Shown here: positions 25,073-37,900 of the stretch, one piece after another | How positions within the stretch are numbered: position 1 is the stretch's first letter | Layout of the letters: the number at the start of each line of letters is the position of its first letter | From: Punica granatum | Lineage: Eukaryota; Streptophyta; Magnoliopsida; Myrtales; Lythraceae | Length of the DNA: 64,000 nucleotides | Direction of reading: 5' to 3' | Assembly (NCBI RefSeq): GCF_007655135.1 | Contig: NC_045128.1 | Location: forward strand, 41,739,885-41,803,884 | Notes under the pieces: generated by a model | What the model was told of the DNA's origin: nothing | Database searches by the model: none | Seen by the model: the letters and a program-made list of their open reading frames with translations, nothing else | Made by a program: the position numbers and the translations under genes

Positions 25073-25965
25073 TCAATCGTAATAACCGCGATGGATACGA
25101 TTTATCACCGGTCGAGGTCGAACTCTCCGGGCCATCAGATGGCCGGTCGAGGTAGCTGCTCGACCCTTGGACGACATTAACGTCTTCCCCGATTTTCCTC
25201 GAGAAGACGAGTCGCTGAGATCCTCCTGCAAATCGTGATCCCATCATTGATATCGATGTCGGTGATCCCGGCAATTAATTTTGCCGAAGAACGACATTAT
25301 TAAAGTGAACCGGAAGCGGAAGCAGAGACATCTATTCTAACTCAAGAGAAATAACAGAGACGAGATCAACTGCAGACCTGCGAGCAAAGATCTGCTGAAC
25401 TCCCACGCGTTCGCTTCGAGGAAGACGAAGCTCTAACCCCTTCACGCTTACCACCCAAATATAACCGACTCACCGACTCATCACTACTCGAAGAACTCGC
25501 TGCCGGCGGAGGGGTCGTCGACGACCACGGCACCACCTGATTATCCCCGTCCTCGTCGCCTCCCCCCTCGCTGCTGCCGCCGCCGTCCTCATCCTCAGCG
25601 CCTCCGTCATCCTCGTCTTCCATCACATCATCACCGTCGTCATCGGCGTCACTACCGTCGCGATCAGCGTCGCCCTCGTCGTCCCGCATGTCGTCGTCGT
25701 TGCCGCCGCTCCCCTCCTCGGCGCCTTCGCCGGCCCGCACTCCGTTGAAGCAGTCGTCGCAAACGGAGACCGTGTGGCCGAGCTTCGCGCCCGAGGCCGT
25801 CCACGGGGTGGGGCACTGGCAGGCGTGGCAAAGGAGGGTCCGTGAATGCCTGGCCACGAGGAAGTTGGCGCCGTGGACCTTGGCATCGCAGTCCCAGCAG
25901 AGGGCGGCCTGGTCAGACTCGCAGAAGGTCTTCGCCTGGACCTTGCAGAGCGCACAGCTCCTCAT
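25073..25965 (-). CDS. single B-box zinc-finger protein, BBX28/BBX29-like
   Basis: Proposed join: complement of 25378-25965 and 25073-25225 (741 nt, 246 residues). Residues 1-48 form one B-box with the expected ligands: Cys4, Cys7, Cys15, Asp18, Cys23, Cys26 and two His (MRSCALCKVQAK..CESDQAALCWDCDAKVH..FLVARH). A remnant of a second box follows (LLCHACQCPTPWTASGAKLG), as in BBX28-32, which lack the CCT domain. These proteins work as transcriptional cofactors in light and flowering pathways (family knowledge). The middle is a very long Asp/Glu/Gly stretch (about residues 90-140), then NQVVPW, conserved in the BBX28/29 group. Exon 1 and the start are firm. The intron is less so: the donor is the weak CAG|GTCTGC and the acceptor TTTGCAG|GAGGAT. 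If it is not spliced the protein ends at 25366 after 199 residues. Confidence 0.85.
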
Positions 25966-28515
25966 TTCCCTTCCCTTCTTCCACTCACAGTCGGCGGTCG
26001 CACACTGTTATTTTCCCGTCCTCTGATTCTATCCTCTCATGGAATCAACGGTCTATGAATTTTCTCCGTAAAAAATTTATATATTTATTTAATAATTATT
26101 ATTTCCGTGTATCCTTCACGTTACGACTTCGTCTGCACTCTGCTCTGCTGCTGCTGCTGCAACCACCAGAGTGGGTGAAGATGGGGAGGAGGAAGAAGAA
26201 GAAGAAGAGCAGGGAAGAAGAAGAGCAGGAGGAGGAGGAGAGGGAAGATGGAAGAAATGGGCAACTTCTTGTCCTGTGGCCCAAAAAGATAAACCTCCTT
26301 GTTCCTCATAATTACCAAATACCACACCCGGCAATATCTTATTCCAGTTTTTTAAATATTAAAAAAATGCTTAATAAAATCTGCCAATCACATATCTAAG
26401 TGGATATTAATTATCTATTTAAGATTAGATCATTCATTCACGGTCTCCTAATTCTAAGGTTTGATCCGCGTGTTTGAGGTGGGGAGGTACATACAGCATG
26501 TGCTAATCATTATTCAAATAGGAGATTATTCATTCAATATAATATATTTTTAACGTATTTGCTTACGTCTCATTGATTTTTTTTTTAATCATTGTCGTCA
26601 AATTTACTGAAAATCACTCGTAACCCACTCGGTCATCCTTACAGATTCACCATCTCACCCACCCCGTTCTACAACACTTTACTTCGCACGCCAAGCAATT
26701 CTTAGTCTTTTCTTGTATCGGACCAGTGATTAATTTACTAACGTAATCATTCAGGCGCCGGTCACTTTTATCAGCACTATCATCCAGCCATACAAACTTA
26801 CCGATGGAACCACCGCAGCCGGCACTTGCTCATCGACAATCACGCTCCCATGACATTCCTCGCGAAACTTTTAATGTATACCTTTTTTTTTAAAAGCATG
26901 TATCTTAGCATTATAAAAGTCCAATGAATCCGAATAATTCAACTTGAGCAGAATTAATTCATTAAAAAGTAAAATACTTCTAATAATATATTTTCTTGAC
27001 TCTCAAGATTTTAGCACGAAGTTACGCTAAAAGCATAACCAATATTTTTAAGAGGAGGGGGTAAAGTTGTCATGTCAGGAATAAACCTAGGAAAGGCTTC
27101 ACAAAGTAGGCAAGTAGGGGGGAGAGCCTAGGGATTTGAGAGGAGGAGAAGGAGAGGAATAATGTGTAATTTGCAAGGTAACGTATGAATGGAGGGAAGG
27201 AGATGTACAACAAACAAAGTAAGGCTGTGGTGAGTGAAAGCGCCAGGTGTTGGATCCTCATGGAGCACCCCATTTCGCTTCCTTTTGTGGTCCGAAAGTG
27301 GTGTTCCGTAACACCTTCCCGCCCAGCAGCAAATGCATCGTGTCTGGCCACCTTAGCATCCGAATATTAAATTTTTCGATGGAGTCAGTAAGTTTTACGG
27401 GTCGACCGAGATCGGCACCGAATCGATTTATGAGGATGTTCGGGTTTTAGGGTAGACGACCACCACCGCCGAATAATTTCGTGTCTGGTGATGGTCTCTA
27501 CCTGCGATGCTGGAAGATATTTTTATTCCCCAATTTTCCTAAACTGGGGTGGTGACGTGTCGTATTAGGTGGAATGGTGATACTGCTGAAGATTCCGATC
27601 TGCTTACGTGGCGCCACACCATTCACGTAGAGCGGCTGGACCACGTGGGCTTCACCTGATTTCGAAGTGTGGGGTTTGGGTTGGGTCTGCTGGCTGGGTC
27701 CCCCTATTTCTCTCGGTCAATAATTTAAAGCCCTTTCCTTCTTTAATATATATATATATATATATATATTATATTTCAAGGGGACGAGAGAGAGGAGTAG
27801 TCAGAGACAGGGTTGAAGAAGGAAGTACCACTTGCATTGCATTTGCACCTGCATCGATAGAGCACATTTCCAGTGGAGCCGGAAAATTTTTCGTTGATTC
27901 TATTTTATCACGTAAAGTGGGAAAACACTCATTAGATTTAATATTTAATATATATGGATTTTTAAATTTTGTTTGAAGGTATATTCTGTGGGTAGATGGT
28001 ACCGTGCCTTGAGCCCCACATTTAAAAGGCGTCATTAATAATCTAAATGAACCTTTTGGACGTCGGTCCATTCAATTGCATCAATTAGCTTGAATGCGAT
28101 AAAAATTTGTTTATCCATTATATTGTGCATGAGTACTGCGAAATTGCATCCTCAATGGTGCAGGAGAAGAATCTGCATTATGCTTCGCACACGATTGCAG
28201 TTATGAATAATGAAAATAATGTTATCCTTCAAGTACTCACTTCATAATCGCGAATTATCGTGACTTTCGCTCTTTCTGTCTCGCGACTGGCACCGGGCAC
28301 ATGTAGAAAGGTGGTGGGAAGACGGTTATCGGGATAATAAGGTCAGCAACTGCCATTTCAGTCTATAACGATTCACAACCACCGCGAGTCCATTGATTTG
28401 AATCCTCCATTTACCAATCACTCGGTCCATAGCTTGTCAATCTGATTTATTAAGAGTCAAAGGGCATACTAATGGGCCGAGGCCCAACCCAAAAGAAAGA
28501 AAGAAAGAATAGATA
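25966..28515. other. intergenic: BBX promoter, purine-rich tract, no other gene
   Basis: Next to the BBX start lie CAG/CTG and AGG/GAA triplet tracts (about 26145-26260) that produce long low-complexity ORFs in several frames; these are not taken as genes. A (TA)n run lies at about 27745-27769. Short ORFs at 27070-27450 and 27608-27976 have no recognisable domain. Confidence 0.45.
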
Positions 28516-29084
28516 GTTGTGGCTAGGGGTGATCGGTTCCGGACCCTACCCTGTAAGGGACAGGTTGCAAGATTTTGGAACCGGACCCTACCCTATTGAA
28601 TTATGGAACCGGAACCTACCCGGAACCTGTATTATACCACAGGTTCCGGATACCCTGTTGGAACCTGTAAATTTTTTCTTTTCGCTAAATAAAATCGAAA
28701 ATATCACATACATAATCAGTAATTACGCCAAATAGAATATCAACAAAATTTAGATTAATCCACAACAATGAAATAATAATATGTCTCATCAATCCATCGA
28801 TAAAATTGAACATCCATAATACGATCTCACACAACAAAGTGCCTATGTTCTGATTCATTAGAGAAAATAGTAACTTTACTCTTTTCTCTTTTTTTTTAAT
28901 AAATAACTGATTCCGGGTACCTTGTAAGCAGGAACCGGAACTGGAATCGATTTTCACAGGTTTCTAATTTTACTGCCCGGAACCTATCCTATTTTCAATA
29001 CGAGCTACCCGGACCCTACCCGTTATGGTAGATTCCAACCGGTTCCGGGTATACTCGGTACCCGTGCACACCCCAAGTTGTGGC
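28516..29084. mobile_element. hAT-type non-autonomous element (553 bp) with exact 8-bp target duplication
   Basis: Element 28524-29076 starts TAGGGGTGATCGGTTCCGG and ends CGTGCACACCCCAA, an inverted repeat of the TAGGGGTG...CACCCC(T)A type. GTTGTGGC flanks both sides (28516-28523 and 29077-29084). The interior repeats 'ggaaccggaccctaccc' words near both ends and is AT-rich in the middle. No transposase. Confidence 0.75.
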
Positions 29085-29684
29085 AGATGGCCAACCAAAA
29101 AATAAAATTAAATTAAATTAAAAGGTGAACCGTGAACCGCGGACAGCACAGTTCGAACCTGCACAGGCGAAGTTCAACTGGTTTCAAAGTCTGTCTCCTC
29201 AGCTACTCGGACATAATGTGGATGTTGTCCGTATTCCATCAGAAAACATGTGATATGTGCAAAGGTAAATCTTTTTTATTCACTCTACACCCTAGTATCT
29301 GGATCGGACCCGATTAATTTAGCTCGAACTAAGTCGGCCCGCTAATGAGTAAAGCTATTTGCAATGTTGATTTCTTCATTCATAAGACTCAAACTCAAAA
29401 TCTCATTTAGGGTAATAATAGAATAAAGATTTAGCTGGTTGTAAATGAATGACTACCGTGAAACCAAGTATTTGCGGGATGTTGAAATTCTTGAATTTTC
29501 GGCATGGTACCCCAACCTAAGTTCGACTGGTTTTGCTTAGTTCACGGTGAGTACAGTTACTCCCTCATTACACCACACGCATGTAGCATTGGATTCTGAA
29601 AGAACGGTGTTTGCCAGAAATAAGCAGCACACCTTTCACTGCAATGCATGGACAACAAGAACAACACCGAATATTTGGAGTTTT
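29085..29684. other. intergenic, no gene seen
   Basis: Short ORFs only. A GTTCGAAC word near 29150 is not part of a tRNA fold. Confidence 0.5.
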
Positions 29685-30695
29685 TTTCCCATATTAGACT
29701 TATTTTTTAAAATAATTTCCACAATATACTTCCTCAAAAATTATTTCTCAAAATAGATTTATGCCAGTTTCTTTATTATCTTTCTAGTCCCTATAATTTA
29801 TTGATTCGTTTCTTTTAAATTCATTTACAAAAAACCTAATTTAGTTATTATCACAAATGAACTATTTACAAATTTGCTTTAAACATATCTTAAAATAAAT
29901 TTTTCATAAATCAATCAATAAGGATTATGGATGAAACTATAAAATACATGTTAGAATTTGATTAGAGATTTGTCAAATTAAAAGTATAGAAAACTAGGCA
30001 GTCAAAATACCTTTACATATAATAAAAAGAATTATGGGAATATATATATTTCTTTTTTTCTGGGTTTACGGGAATATACATTGACAATTGCAAATCAATT
30101 GATAGGAAGTATGATTATAGTAAACCTAGGCGATGCTCTAGATTTAAAATTCTTCCCCTTAAAAAGAGTCATAACAATGTACAAAATTATCATAATTAAG
30201 ACATATAATCGTCATACATAGTGAGAAAATACACTAAATTTACAATAATATGTTCTAAGGCATGCATGTACTAACTAAAACTATTCCCTATTGTTTTAGT
30301 CCCATAGTTTTAAATTATTTCTAAAACACTGGATTCTCTGCGTGAAGTTCTCAATAGTATTTTAAACAATTTATAATAAGATTTTTTCCAATATTCCTAT
30401 TAATCAAATAGATTTTCCAACTTACATACTTGGTTTAACATAACTTCTAAAAGTTTCAAGAGAAATCTTCAGCAATTTCTTATATAAAATTTAAATTTAA
30501 GTTGATGAGATAAATCTATTAAAAATAATTTATTTAAGAAATAATTACCAAAAAATATTTATTTAAGGAAGGGTCATAATAATAAAACTGATTTTTTTAA
30601 GGGATTTATAAGAATAATCAAAAGAATAGTATAAATCTATTTTGAAGAAATTTTTTTGGAGAAGTCTATTGTAAAAAATAGTTTCAAAAAGAAGT
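29685..30695. mobile_element. non-autonomous element with long inverted repeats (about 1 kb)
   Basis: The left arm, from about 29685, includes ACAATATACTTCCTC, then TCAAAATAGATTTAT. It matches the reverse complement of about 30600-30690 (ACAATAGACTTCTCC, then TCAAAATAGATTTAT) over roughly 90 bp or more, with scattered mismatches. The AT-rich interior has no ORF. Long arms suggest a MULE-like MITE, but no convincing target duplication was found, so ends are approximate. Confidence 0.5.
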
Positions 30696-30699
30696 TTAC

Positions 30700-31010
30700 G
30701 ATCTAATTTTAAAATTTTAACTATTAACTTTACTCACTACACAATAAAAATCAACACTTCAAATTCAAAAAGGTGGGCCCCATATGTAAACCCACATACA
30801 ACTCCATTATACTCAATTCAATTTTTAATACTAAATTATCTTAACTATTCATTACTTTTTTCACAATTCAACAACACAATCATCACTTTCTTTTAACTAT
30901 TCATTATTTTTTCATACTTTTTATCATAATTTAACAACACAATCATTATAACCAAATTAAAATCAAATTTCAACTCTACTTAATTCTAAAACTAAACACA
31001 CCATAAGTTG
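30700..31010. repeat. AT-rich MITE-like repeat, copy 2
   Basis: Contains 'ctcactacacaataaaaatcaacac', 'ttttaactattcatt' (twice) and ends 'ctaaaactaaacacaccata', matching other copies of the same family in the window. It abuts the preceding inverted-repeat element. Confidence 0.5.
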
Positions 31011-33496
31011 CTCAGCCTCAGAGATCATATTCTTTTGAACAGAGCTAAATTCGTGCCAATGGGGTTGGATCCTTGGTCTAAAGCTGGGATGAGAAGTGGA
31101 CAAAACCTCGAGACCTTGACTTTGACATTTCTTGCCTTCCTTTTTTGCATCACTGCTTAAAAAGATGATGATAAGGTTATTATAAGATACATTAATTAAA
31201 TTAACCCCTCCTCTTAATATGTGAGAGAGGACGCCGGTCCGTTTGAAGTAATGACACCCTTTCTCTTATAACTATGATTACATTTGACTCTTAGCTAGGA
31301 ATCTTAAACTAAAGCGGGATGATCAATGGGGTCCAATCAAAATTTCATCGAGCTTTGTGTTGAATCCGAAGGCTCGGTTGGCCGCCATGCATGGTCGACC
31401 ATGTCAAACCTTTACTTTCGACTGCTTGAACCAATTACATACAAGCTGTGAATGCGTAAAATTCTCATCCAACCGTATATATGGTTAATGTGTGAAATTC
31501 TCATCCAGCCGTATATATGGTTGTTGTTCGATTACCTTTTATGATGCGACATATGTGGTTTACTTTTTGTAGCTGTCAATCATAGGATGAGATGAACTTC
31601 GGGATCAGTCATCCACATGCAAGAAAATCTTTTTTGCAAGGAAATTGATTCACTAATAATTTACAATGAGAACAGGAAACTGAGATTAAATTAAAGAAGT
31701 GGAGAAGAGAAGAATGATGTGAAGAAAAACATATTATTTCCGACAGGAAATCACTTCTTTTGACGAGAAAGGTTAAAATTTCTTTAACAATTATATTTTT
31801 TCTGTCACAGGACATATAGCAGTAATCAAAATCCCAGCCAGAAAACAAACATGAAAATAAAATAGTAATTATTGATTAGAACACCCCATTATTCTCACTA
31901 CATCTCACTCCAACTTGTGCGTATATGATTTTATATATGTAATATAAGGATGCAAAATTGGTAATAACAAAGCAAAATTAAAATGCTCGCATGATGTATC
32001 TTCCTTTTGACTGGAGTATGTCTCTGTTGGATTCAAATATTCTATTTTCTAGTGTGGATTTTGTCTCACAATCGTGTTTCCATGCATAATTTATCTATTT
32101 TTTTAATCAAAATACTCGATAAAAATAAAAATTATAAAAAAATTGACAACCAATAAATTTTGATGAAATTATGAATTAGTGGATAATTGTAAATTTTTTC
32201 CCTCTCTCATCCTCTTCTTTCTGTTTATTCTTTTCCCTCACTAATTTATAAAATTCTTTTTTAAAACTTTACAGTTGAGGCTTTCAACTAATAATATTAT
32301 TTTAATTATTGTTAATCAACAACATTACTAGTTCTACATTTCAAAAATGAATCCTATGTTGCCAGATACTTGTAAATATCACCCCAAAAAAAAATTCATG
32401 TTATTGCTAGATACTTGTAAATATCACCAAAAGAAAATATTCTTGTTATATCGCATAAAATATGAATTACAGCTCTAATAAGCTTTTTTTTTTTAATTAA
32501 AAGACGTAAGTAATTGTACTTCGCAAATATATTGTAAAGAAGGATTATGTGAAGATTTTTGTATAGGATCACGGGTGGTTCCAATCTCTTCCATGAGCTA
32601 TCGCCTCGAGCACACCCCATATATCCATCCATTATATTATATATATTTTTACAAATTACTTTCCCTCTTCTGATGGTGACACTTAATTATAAACAAATAT
32701 GTCTGTGTACATATAATTAGATAACTTGATCGATCGATTTCCATCTGTTGGAGATGGCCTGTAAGCCATAAATAAATAAGCATATTCCATCTAGCAATAG
32801 AAGATCCAAAAGCCTGGCTCTCTCTCGTTATGTACATAGCCTAGTGGAAATGGAGCAGCGGACCCATTTTCCGGATATTAACCGGAAAAAGTGTAGCTCC
32901 TGCCTAAACCGATTGACAATGCCAAATAGAGTTTTTCAAGTTCATGAGAAGCAATTACGCATAGTTCGAATAGCAAAACTTAAATAATAGAAATCAGTAA
33001 AGATTAGATAAATCATATATTGAACCGTATGTCAAATTGTTAACGGGAAACAACATGAACAGCTTAACTGATGATCCAAGACCTTTGCCAGACCAGAGGC
33101 AGCCACCTGCAGAATCAAACGCCTCTTGCTCAGCTGCATGCGCAATCGATAGCGAAGCATTACCTCAATTAGATGAAAAAAATAAAAATAAAATGTAATA
33201 TAGTAAATAAAGAAAATTGCAATCCACTTATATATCCATGGCTGCATATTTTTCCACGTACGAGGCCAACGCAATCTTTCAACTGTTGGTGAATATATAG
33301 GATAGGGGTAGGACTGATGAAATAATTATTTAGTGATTAGAAGACAAATGAAGATTAAAGCTGGCCACACGTGTCGCCCTAGATGTAACACTGCGGGTCC
33401 TAATCATCGATCCGACAGGGACGGGCATAATCAGAATTAAGAATATGGTTTTTCAAAACCCAAAAAAGAGAGAGAGAAAGAAATAATAAATTAGCC

Positions 33497-33527
<31 letters not shown>

Positions 33528-34918
33528 TTATCTGATATATTATTTGTTGATTACAAGTGAAGCTCATAAATTAATACAAGGAAATCAAAAGAATAACAAA
33601 GGAGTACGATTAATCTCATAATGAGAATCAAATTGTTAGGTTATCATGATAAGACATATGCTGCATGTTATTTGGGTTTGGAAACTTGCGAAATTGTCGC
33701 GTCTTGTGCATTTTCTTTAATTTTAGCTTTATATAGTACTAAAAAGAAAAGGAGAGAAATCACTTAAAAGAGGTGTGGACCTCCACAAGGAAAAAAAAAA
33801 AAAAAAGAAAGAGTAAAAAGGGAGGTAGGGAGGTATGACAAATATGCACCAACCTTGACTTAGATTGTCCTTTTGTGCTTCCAATAATTCCCCACTAGTC
33901 GGTATGAATTGAAAATCACCACTCAAATTGCCGATTAGTACATTAAAGCAAAGCTGCATCCGGTTATTTGATCATTTCCCCTTTCCTTGCGCCTTCAAAG
34001 GCAATGCAACTCTGCTTCCGAGTGGCGCCGTGGTGGCCCACTACTACCCAGGGGGGAAAAAATATAGTACCCATATGAATCACAGCGATCTTACTCATTA
34101 TAAGTAAGAATCCATGGATCACTCGTGATGTTGTGAGGTTAATTTTCTACTTTCAAGCATTGTAATTAGATATTACACCGTCACGTGACTGAATAAATAC
34201 TCAATGAATATATATTTTTTAAACGAACGCATGCATATGATTTCAGTATTGATAAAATTCAATCATGGAGAAAACCCTTGTAACACAAAGCGAGACGTTG
34301 GTCAAAGAGTAGAACCAAATGTGTGCATTAAATACGTCAAAAATATAGGTAACGAATTTTGGCCGATCATGCCAATATAGGATGTGATATCGAAAAAGAG
34401 AAGACATCAAATTTGATCATGAATGTCCCTATGTTATCTTCGCTTTTCTTTGGTCTTTGAGTTTTTTTTGCAGTAGCACACTTGCTGCAGCAAACGAAGG
34501 AGTTTCGTAAAGTTCTACTGAGTTTATAAGTGATTGGGATAATACGCCTAACTCAAAAGTCTAAACTAATAAAATGGTAAACTGGATCGTCTGTGATTGT
34601 CTCGGTATATTTGTGATACGGAATCCACATCCTTAACTGGGCTAATAGCCAAAGACAGGGCTGGGGTTTCGGATTGGTAGAATGTTCTGAGAGTTCGTAA
34701 ATATAATTGTTTTAGTTTTACCATTGAAAGCAACATGACTGAAAACATTTTGAAAAAAACTCACTTCAGCAGCATCCATCCTCTTGGCAGGATCTGATTA
34801 GTCCTTCCACTGTTTGTCTCCCAGCTGAGGGCACCTACGTCCCAACTACCTCTTCTAATTCCCCTTCTTTCTTCTACTGAACCCTCTAAATTCGAATTCC
34901 TCGTTAGTTTCGTACTTC
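31011..34918. other. intergenic, no gene seen; promoter of the receptor kinase at its right end
   Basis: AT-rich, with an imperfect direct repeat around 31450-31520 (two copies of 'attctcatccaaccgtatatatggtt'-like text) and an (ATT)n microsatellite at about 33498-33527. No coding sequence was recognised on either strand. Confidence 0.5.
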
Positions 34919-34993
34919 ATGGACATGATATTAAGGAGGAAAGGAACGAGAACCGAGCGAAAAACGGCGACAGTTTCATGGTCCTCCGCACGC

Positions 34994-37900
34994 ATGCCTA
35001 ACCTTGTGCCATTCTTAATCTTCTTTCTCTTGCCTTTCTTTGCATTACACTGTTCTGCCAGAGATACAGTGACTCTAGGTAGCCCGATCAGCGACAAGCG
35101 CGGAGATACTCTCATTTCTTCGGGTGGAGTCTTCGAGCTGGGGTTCTTTTCCCCGAATGGCAGCGCCGGGAAGAGAAGATACGTTGGGATCTGGTACTAC
35201 AGCTCGACCCCACGAACTGTCGTGTGGGTTGCTAACAGAGATGACCCGGTTTTAGACTCTAATGGAGTTTTCTCCATCACCGAAGATGGTAACCTCGGAG
35301 TACTTGACGGGAGTGGACGTTCTCACTGGAGCACCAATCTTGGAACATCATCCTTGTCATCGTCACCGACCTTGAAGCTCATGGACAGTGGGAATTTGGT
35401 CTTACGGAGGCAAGAAAATCGTTCGGCTAAGGAAATGATTCTCTGGCAGAGTTTTGAGAACCCGACTGATACTTTTCTTCCCGGAATGAGGATGAATGAG
35501 AACATAACATTAACCTCGTGGGGAAGTTACGATGATCCTGCTCCAGGAAACTTTACGTTCGAGCTAGATGAGGAGGAAGAAAACCAATATATTGTGTGGA
35601 GGAGATCAATAAGGTACTGGAAGAGCGGGGTCTCGGGCAAATTCATAACCTCGGATGACATGCCATATGCTATCTCGTACGTCCTATCCAACTTCACTTC
35701 CAGTGTGGGCCAAAACAACTCTGTTCCTTACATCACTTCCTCTTTATTTGATAACACGAGGCTGATAATGAGTGTCTCGGGTCAGGTTCAGTACGTTAAG
35801 TGGGACTCGCAGAAGATTTGGTCCTTGATCTGGGCAGAGCCGAGGGACCGATGCAGTGTTTATAACATGTGTGGGAATTTTGGGAGTTGCAATAGTAATG
35901 GTGATGTAGTATGTAAGTGCTTGCCCGGGTTTGGGCCTGCCTCCCTGGAATTTTGGAGCTCTGGGGACTTCTCTGGCGGCTGTATCAGGAAATCAACACT
36001 TTGTGGGAAGAGCGCGACCGGCGACACTTTCCTTAGCTTGAAGGGGATGAAAGTGGGGAAACCCGACTCGCAGTTTGTAGCCAAGGATGGAATGGAGTGT
36101 AGGAGAGAGTGCCTTAACAATTGCCAGTGCCAAGCTTACTCCTACAATGGAGATGAGGACTCGCGCGTTTGCTGGATTTGGACAGAAGATCTCAACAATC
36201 TTCAGGATGAATATGAAGATGGTCGAGATCTTTATATCCGGATGGCAGTCTCTGACTTAGGTAAGTGATACTAGATCCTGCTTGACATATATGCTACCAT
36301 TCGATTTTGACAAAGTGTTCCATGTTCTGCCTGCATATGCCTGATGTACATTTCAGTAACATCGGCCTTTAAATTTAGATGACAAAAAATTGCTGAAGAT
36401 GATACGCTTATTCTTGCAGAATCAACGGATAGAGATTGTCTGATTTGTGGAGCAAACCTGATCCCTTACCCTCTCAGTACTGGAGCGCAATGTGGGGACC
36501 CTGCATATCTTAGTTTTCACTGCAACATCTCCAGCGGACAACTGAGCTTCGAGGCACTGAGTGGGACGTATCAGATCACGAGAATCAACCCCGAATCACG
36601 CAAGTTCTTCATCAAATTGGAAGCTGATAGTTGCAACAATGAGGATGATAGCAAAGTCTTGCAGCTCAATGAATCTTCGCCTTTTCACCTGACTCGTTGG
36701 TGCAATGCTGACAAGAACAGTGCTGGCTCTGGAAATCTCATCGGACGTGGAGATGAAGTGGAGATTACTTGGGACCCACCGCAAGAGCCAACGTGCAGCT
36801 CATCCTTGGACTGCAAGGATTGGCCCGACTCAACTTGTCATGAAACATTAGATGGCAAGAGAAGGTGCATCTGCAATTCGAAATTCCGATGGGATCCTCT
36901 CCTCATAAATTGTACTCAAGGTAACCAACTCTATTTGTGCAGAGTGGCCTCTAACTACGAAACTGTATTACTTGTTGAGCTGGGTTCAGGAAGTTAGAAA
37001 CACTTCCTGCATTCCAGCCAAGATTTTATGCTGTAAATATTAATGCAGATAAGAAGCTCGGGGGACCATCAAGCGAAAAGCTGCCATCGACCCTGATAGT
37101 CATTGTGATATTTATCAGTTCTGTCTTTCTAATTGTTCTCTTGGCTATGATCGTATATCTCTATATACAGAGGAGAAATCCTTCCAAGAGGCCAGGTAAG
37201 TACCGATCAGTACATTGTGTCATAATTGTTTGAAAAAGGGGAAATAAGGCTCAAAGCTTGAATAGCTTGAGGAGACTAAACTATTGAGCTGATCCATATG
37301 CAGAGAACTGGGCAAGCATTTGGAGACACTCCGCCCCTAACTTGTACAACAACGAGAGACATGTGAAGAGCTTCATCGACTCTGGTCGGTTTAATGAGGA
37401 TGAGACTAATGGGATTGATGTTCCGTTCTTCGATTTGGAAAGTATTTTAGCTGCCACAGGTAATTTTGCAAATGCAAACAAGCTCGGGCAAGGAGGATTC
37501 GGGCCTGTATACAAGGTAATTCCAATACCTTTTATCTACTTTGAAGCTCATTCGAGTAGAGGCTCGTAGTTAGAGAGTTACCTTTGAATTGCTATGGCAA
37601 TATGTCTGGCAGGGTAAATTCCCGGGAGGACAGGCGATTGCTGTCAAAAGGCTGTCAAGTTTCTCCGGTCAGGGTTTTGAGGAGTTCAAGAATGAGGTTG
37701 TGTTGATTGCGAAGCTTCAGCATCGGAATCTCGTGAGACTTTTGGGTTATTGCGTGGAAGGAGATGAGAAGATGTTACTATATGAGTACATGCCCAATAA
37801 AAGTTTAGACTCCTTTATATTCGGTTAGTCTTGAACGAACTCCATGCAATTTTAGTGGGAAAATCACACACGGATCAATTTACTCACTCACCATTACCAT

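Noticed and set aside
26099..26334. Overlapping low-complexity ORFs upstream of the B-box gene
   Set aside because: Produced by CTG and GAA/AGG triplet repeats in several frames at once.
27834..27855. TGCATTTGCACCTGCATC, nearly identical to the start of plant miR530
   Set aside because: No complementary arm was found within about 200 bp on either side, so there is no hairpin. Treated as chance similarity.
29140..29165. GTTCGAACC word resembling a tRNA T-arm
   Set aside because: The flanking bases do not pair into a T-stem and no anticodon or D-arm is present. Similar words at 50670 and 55430 fail for the same reason.
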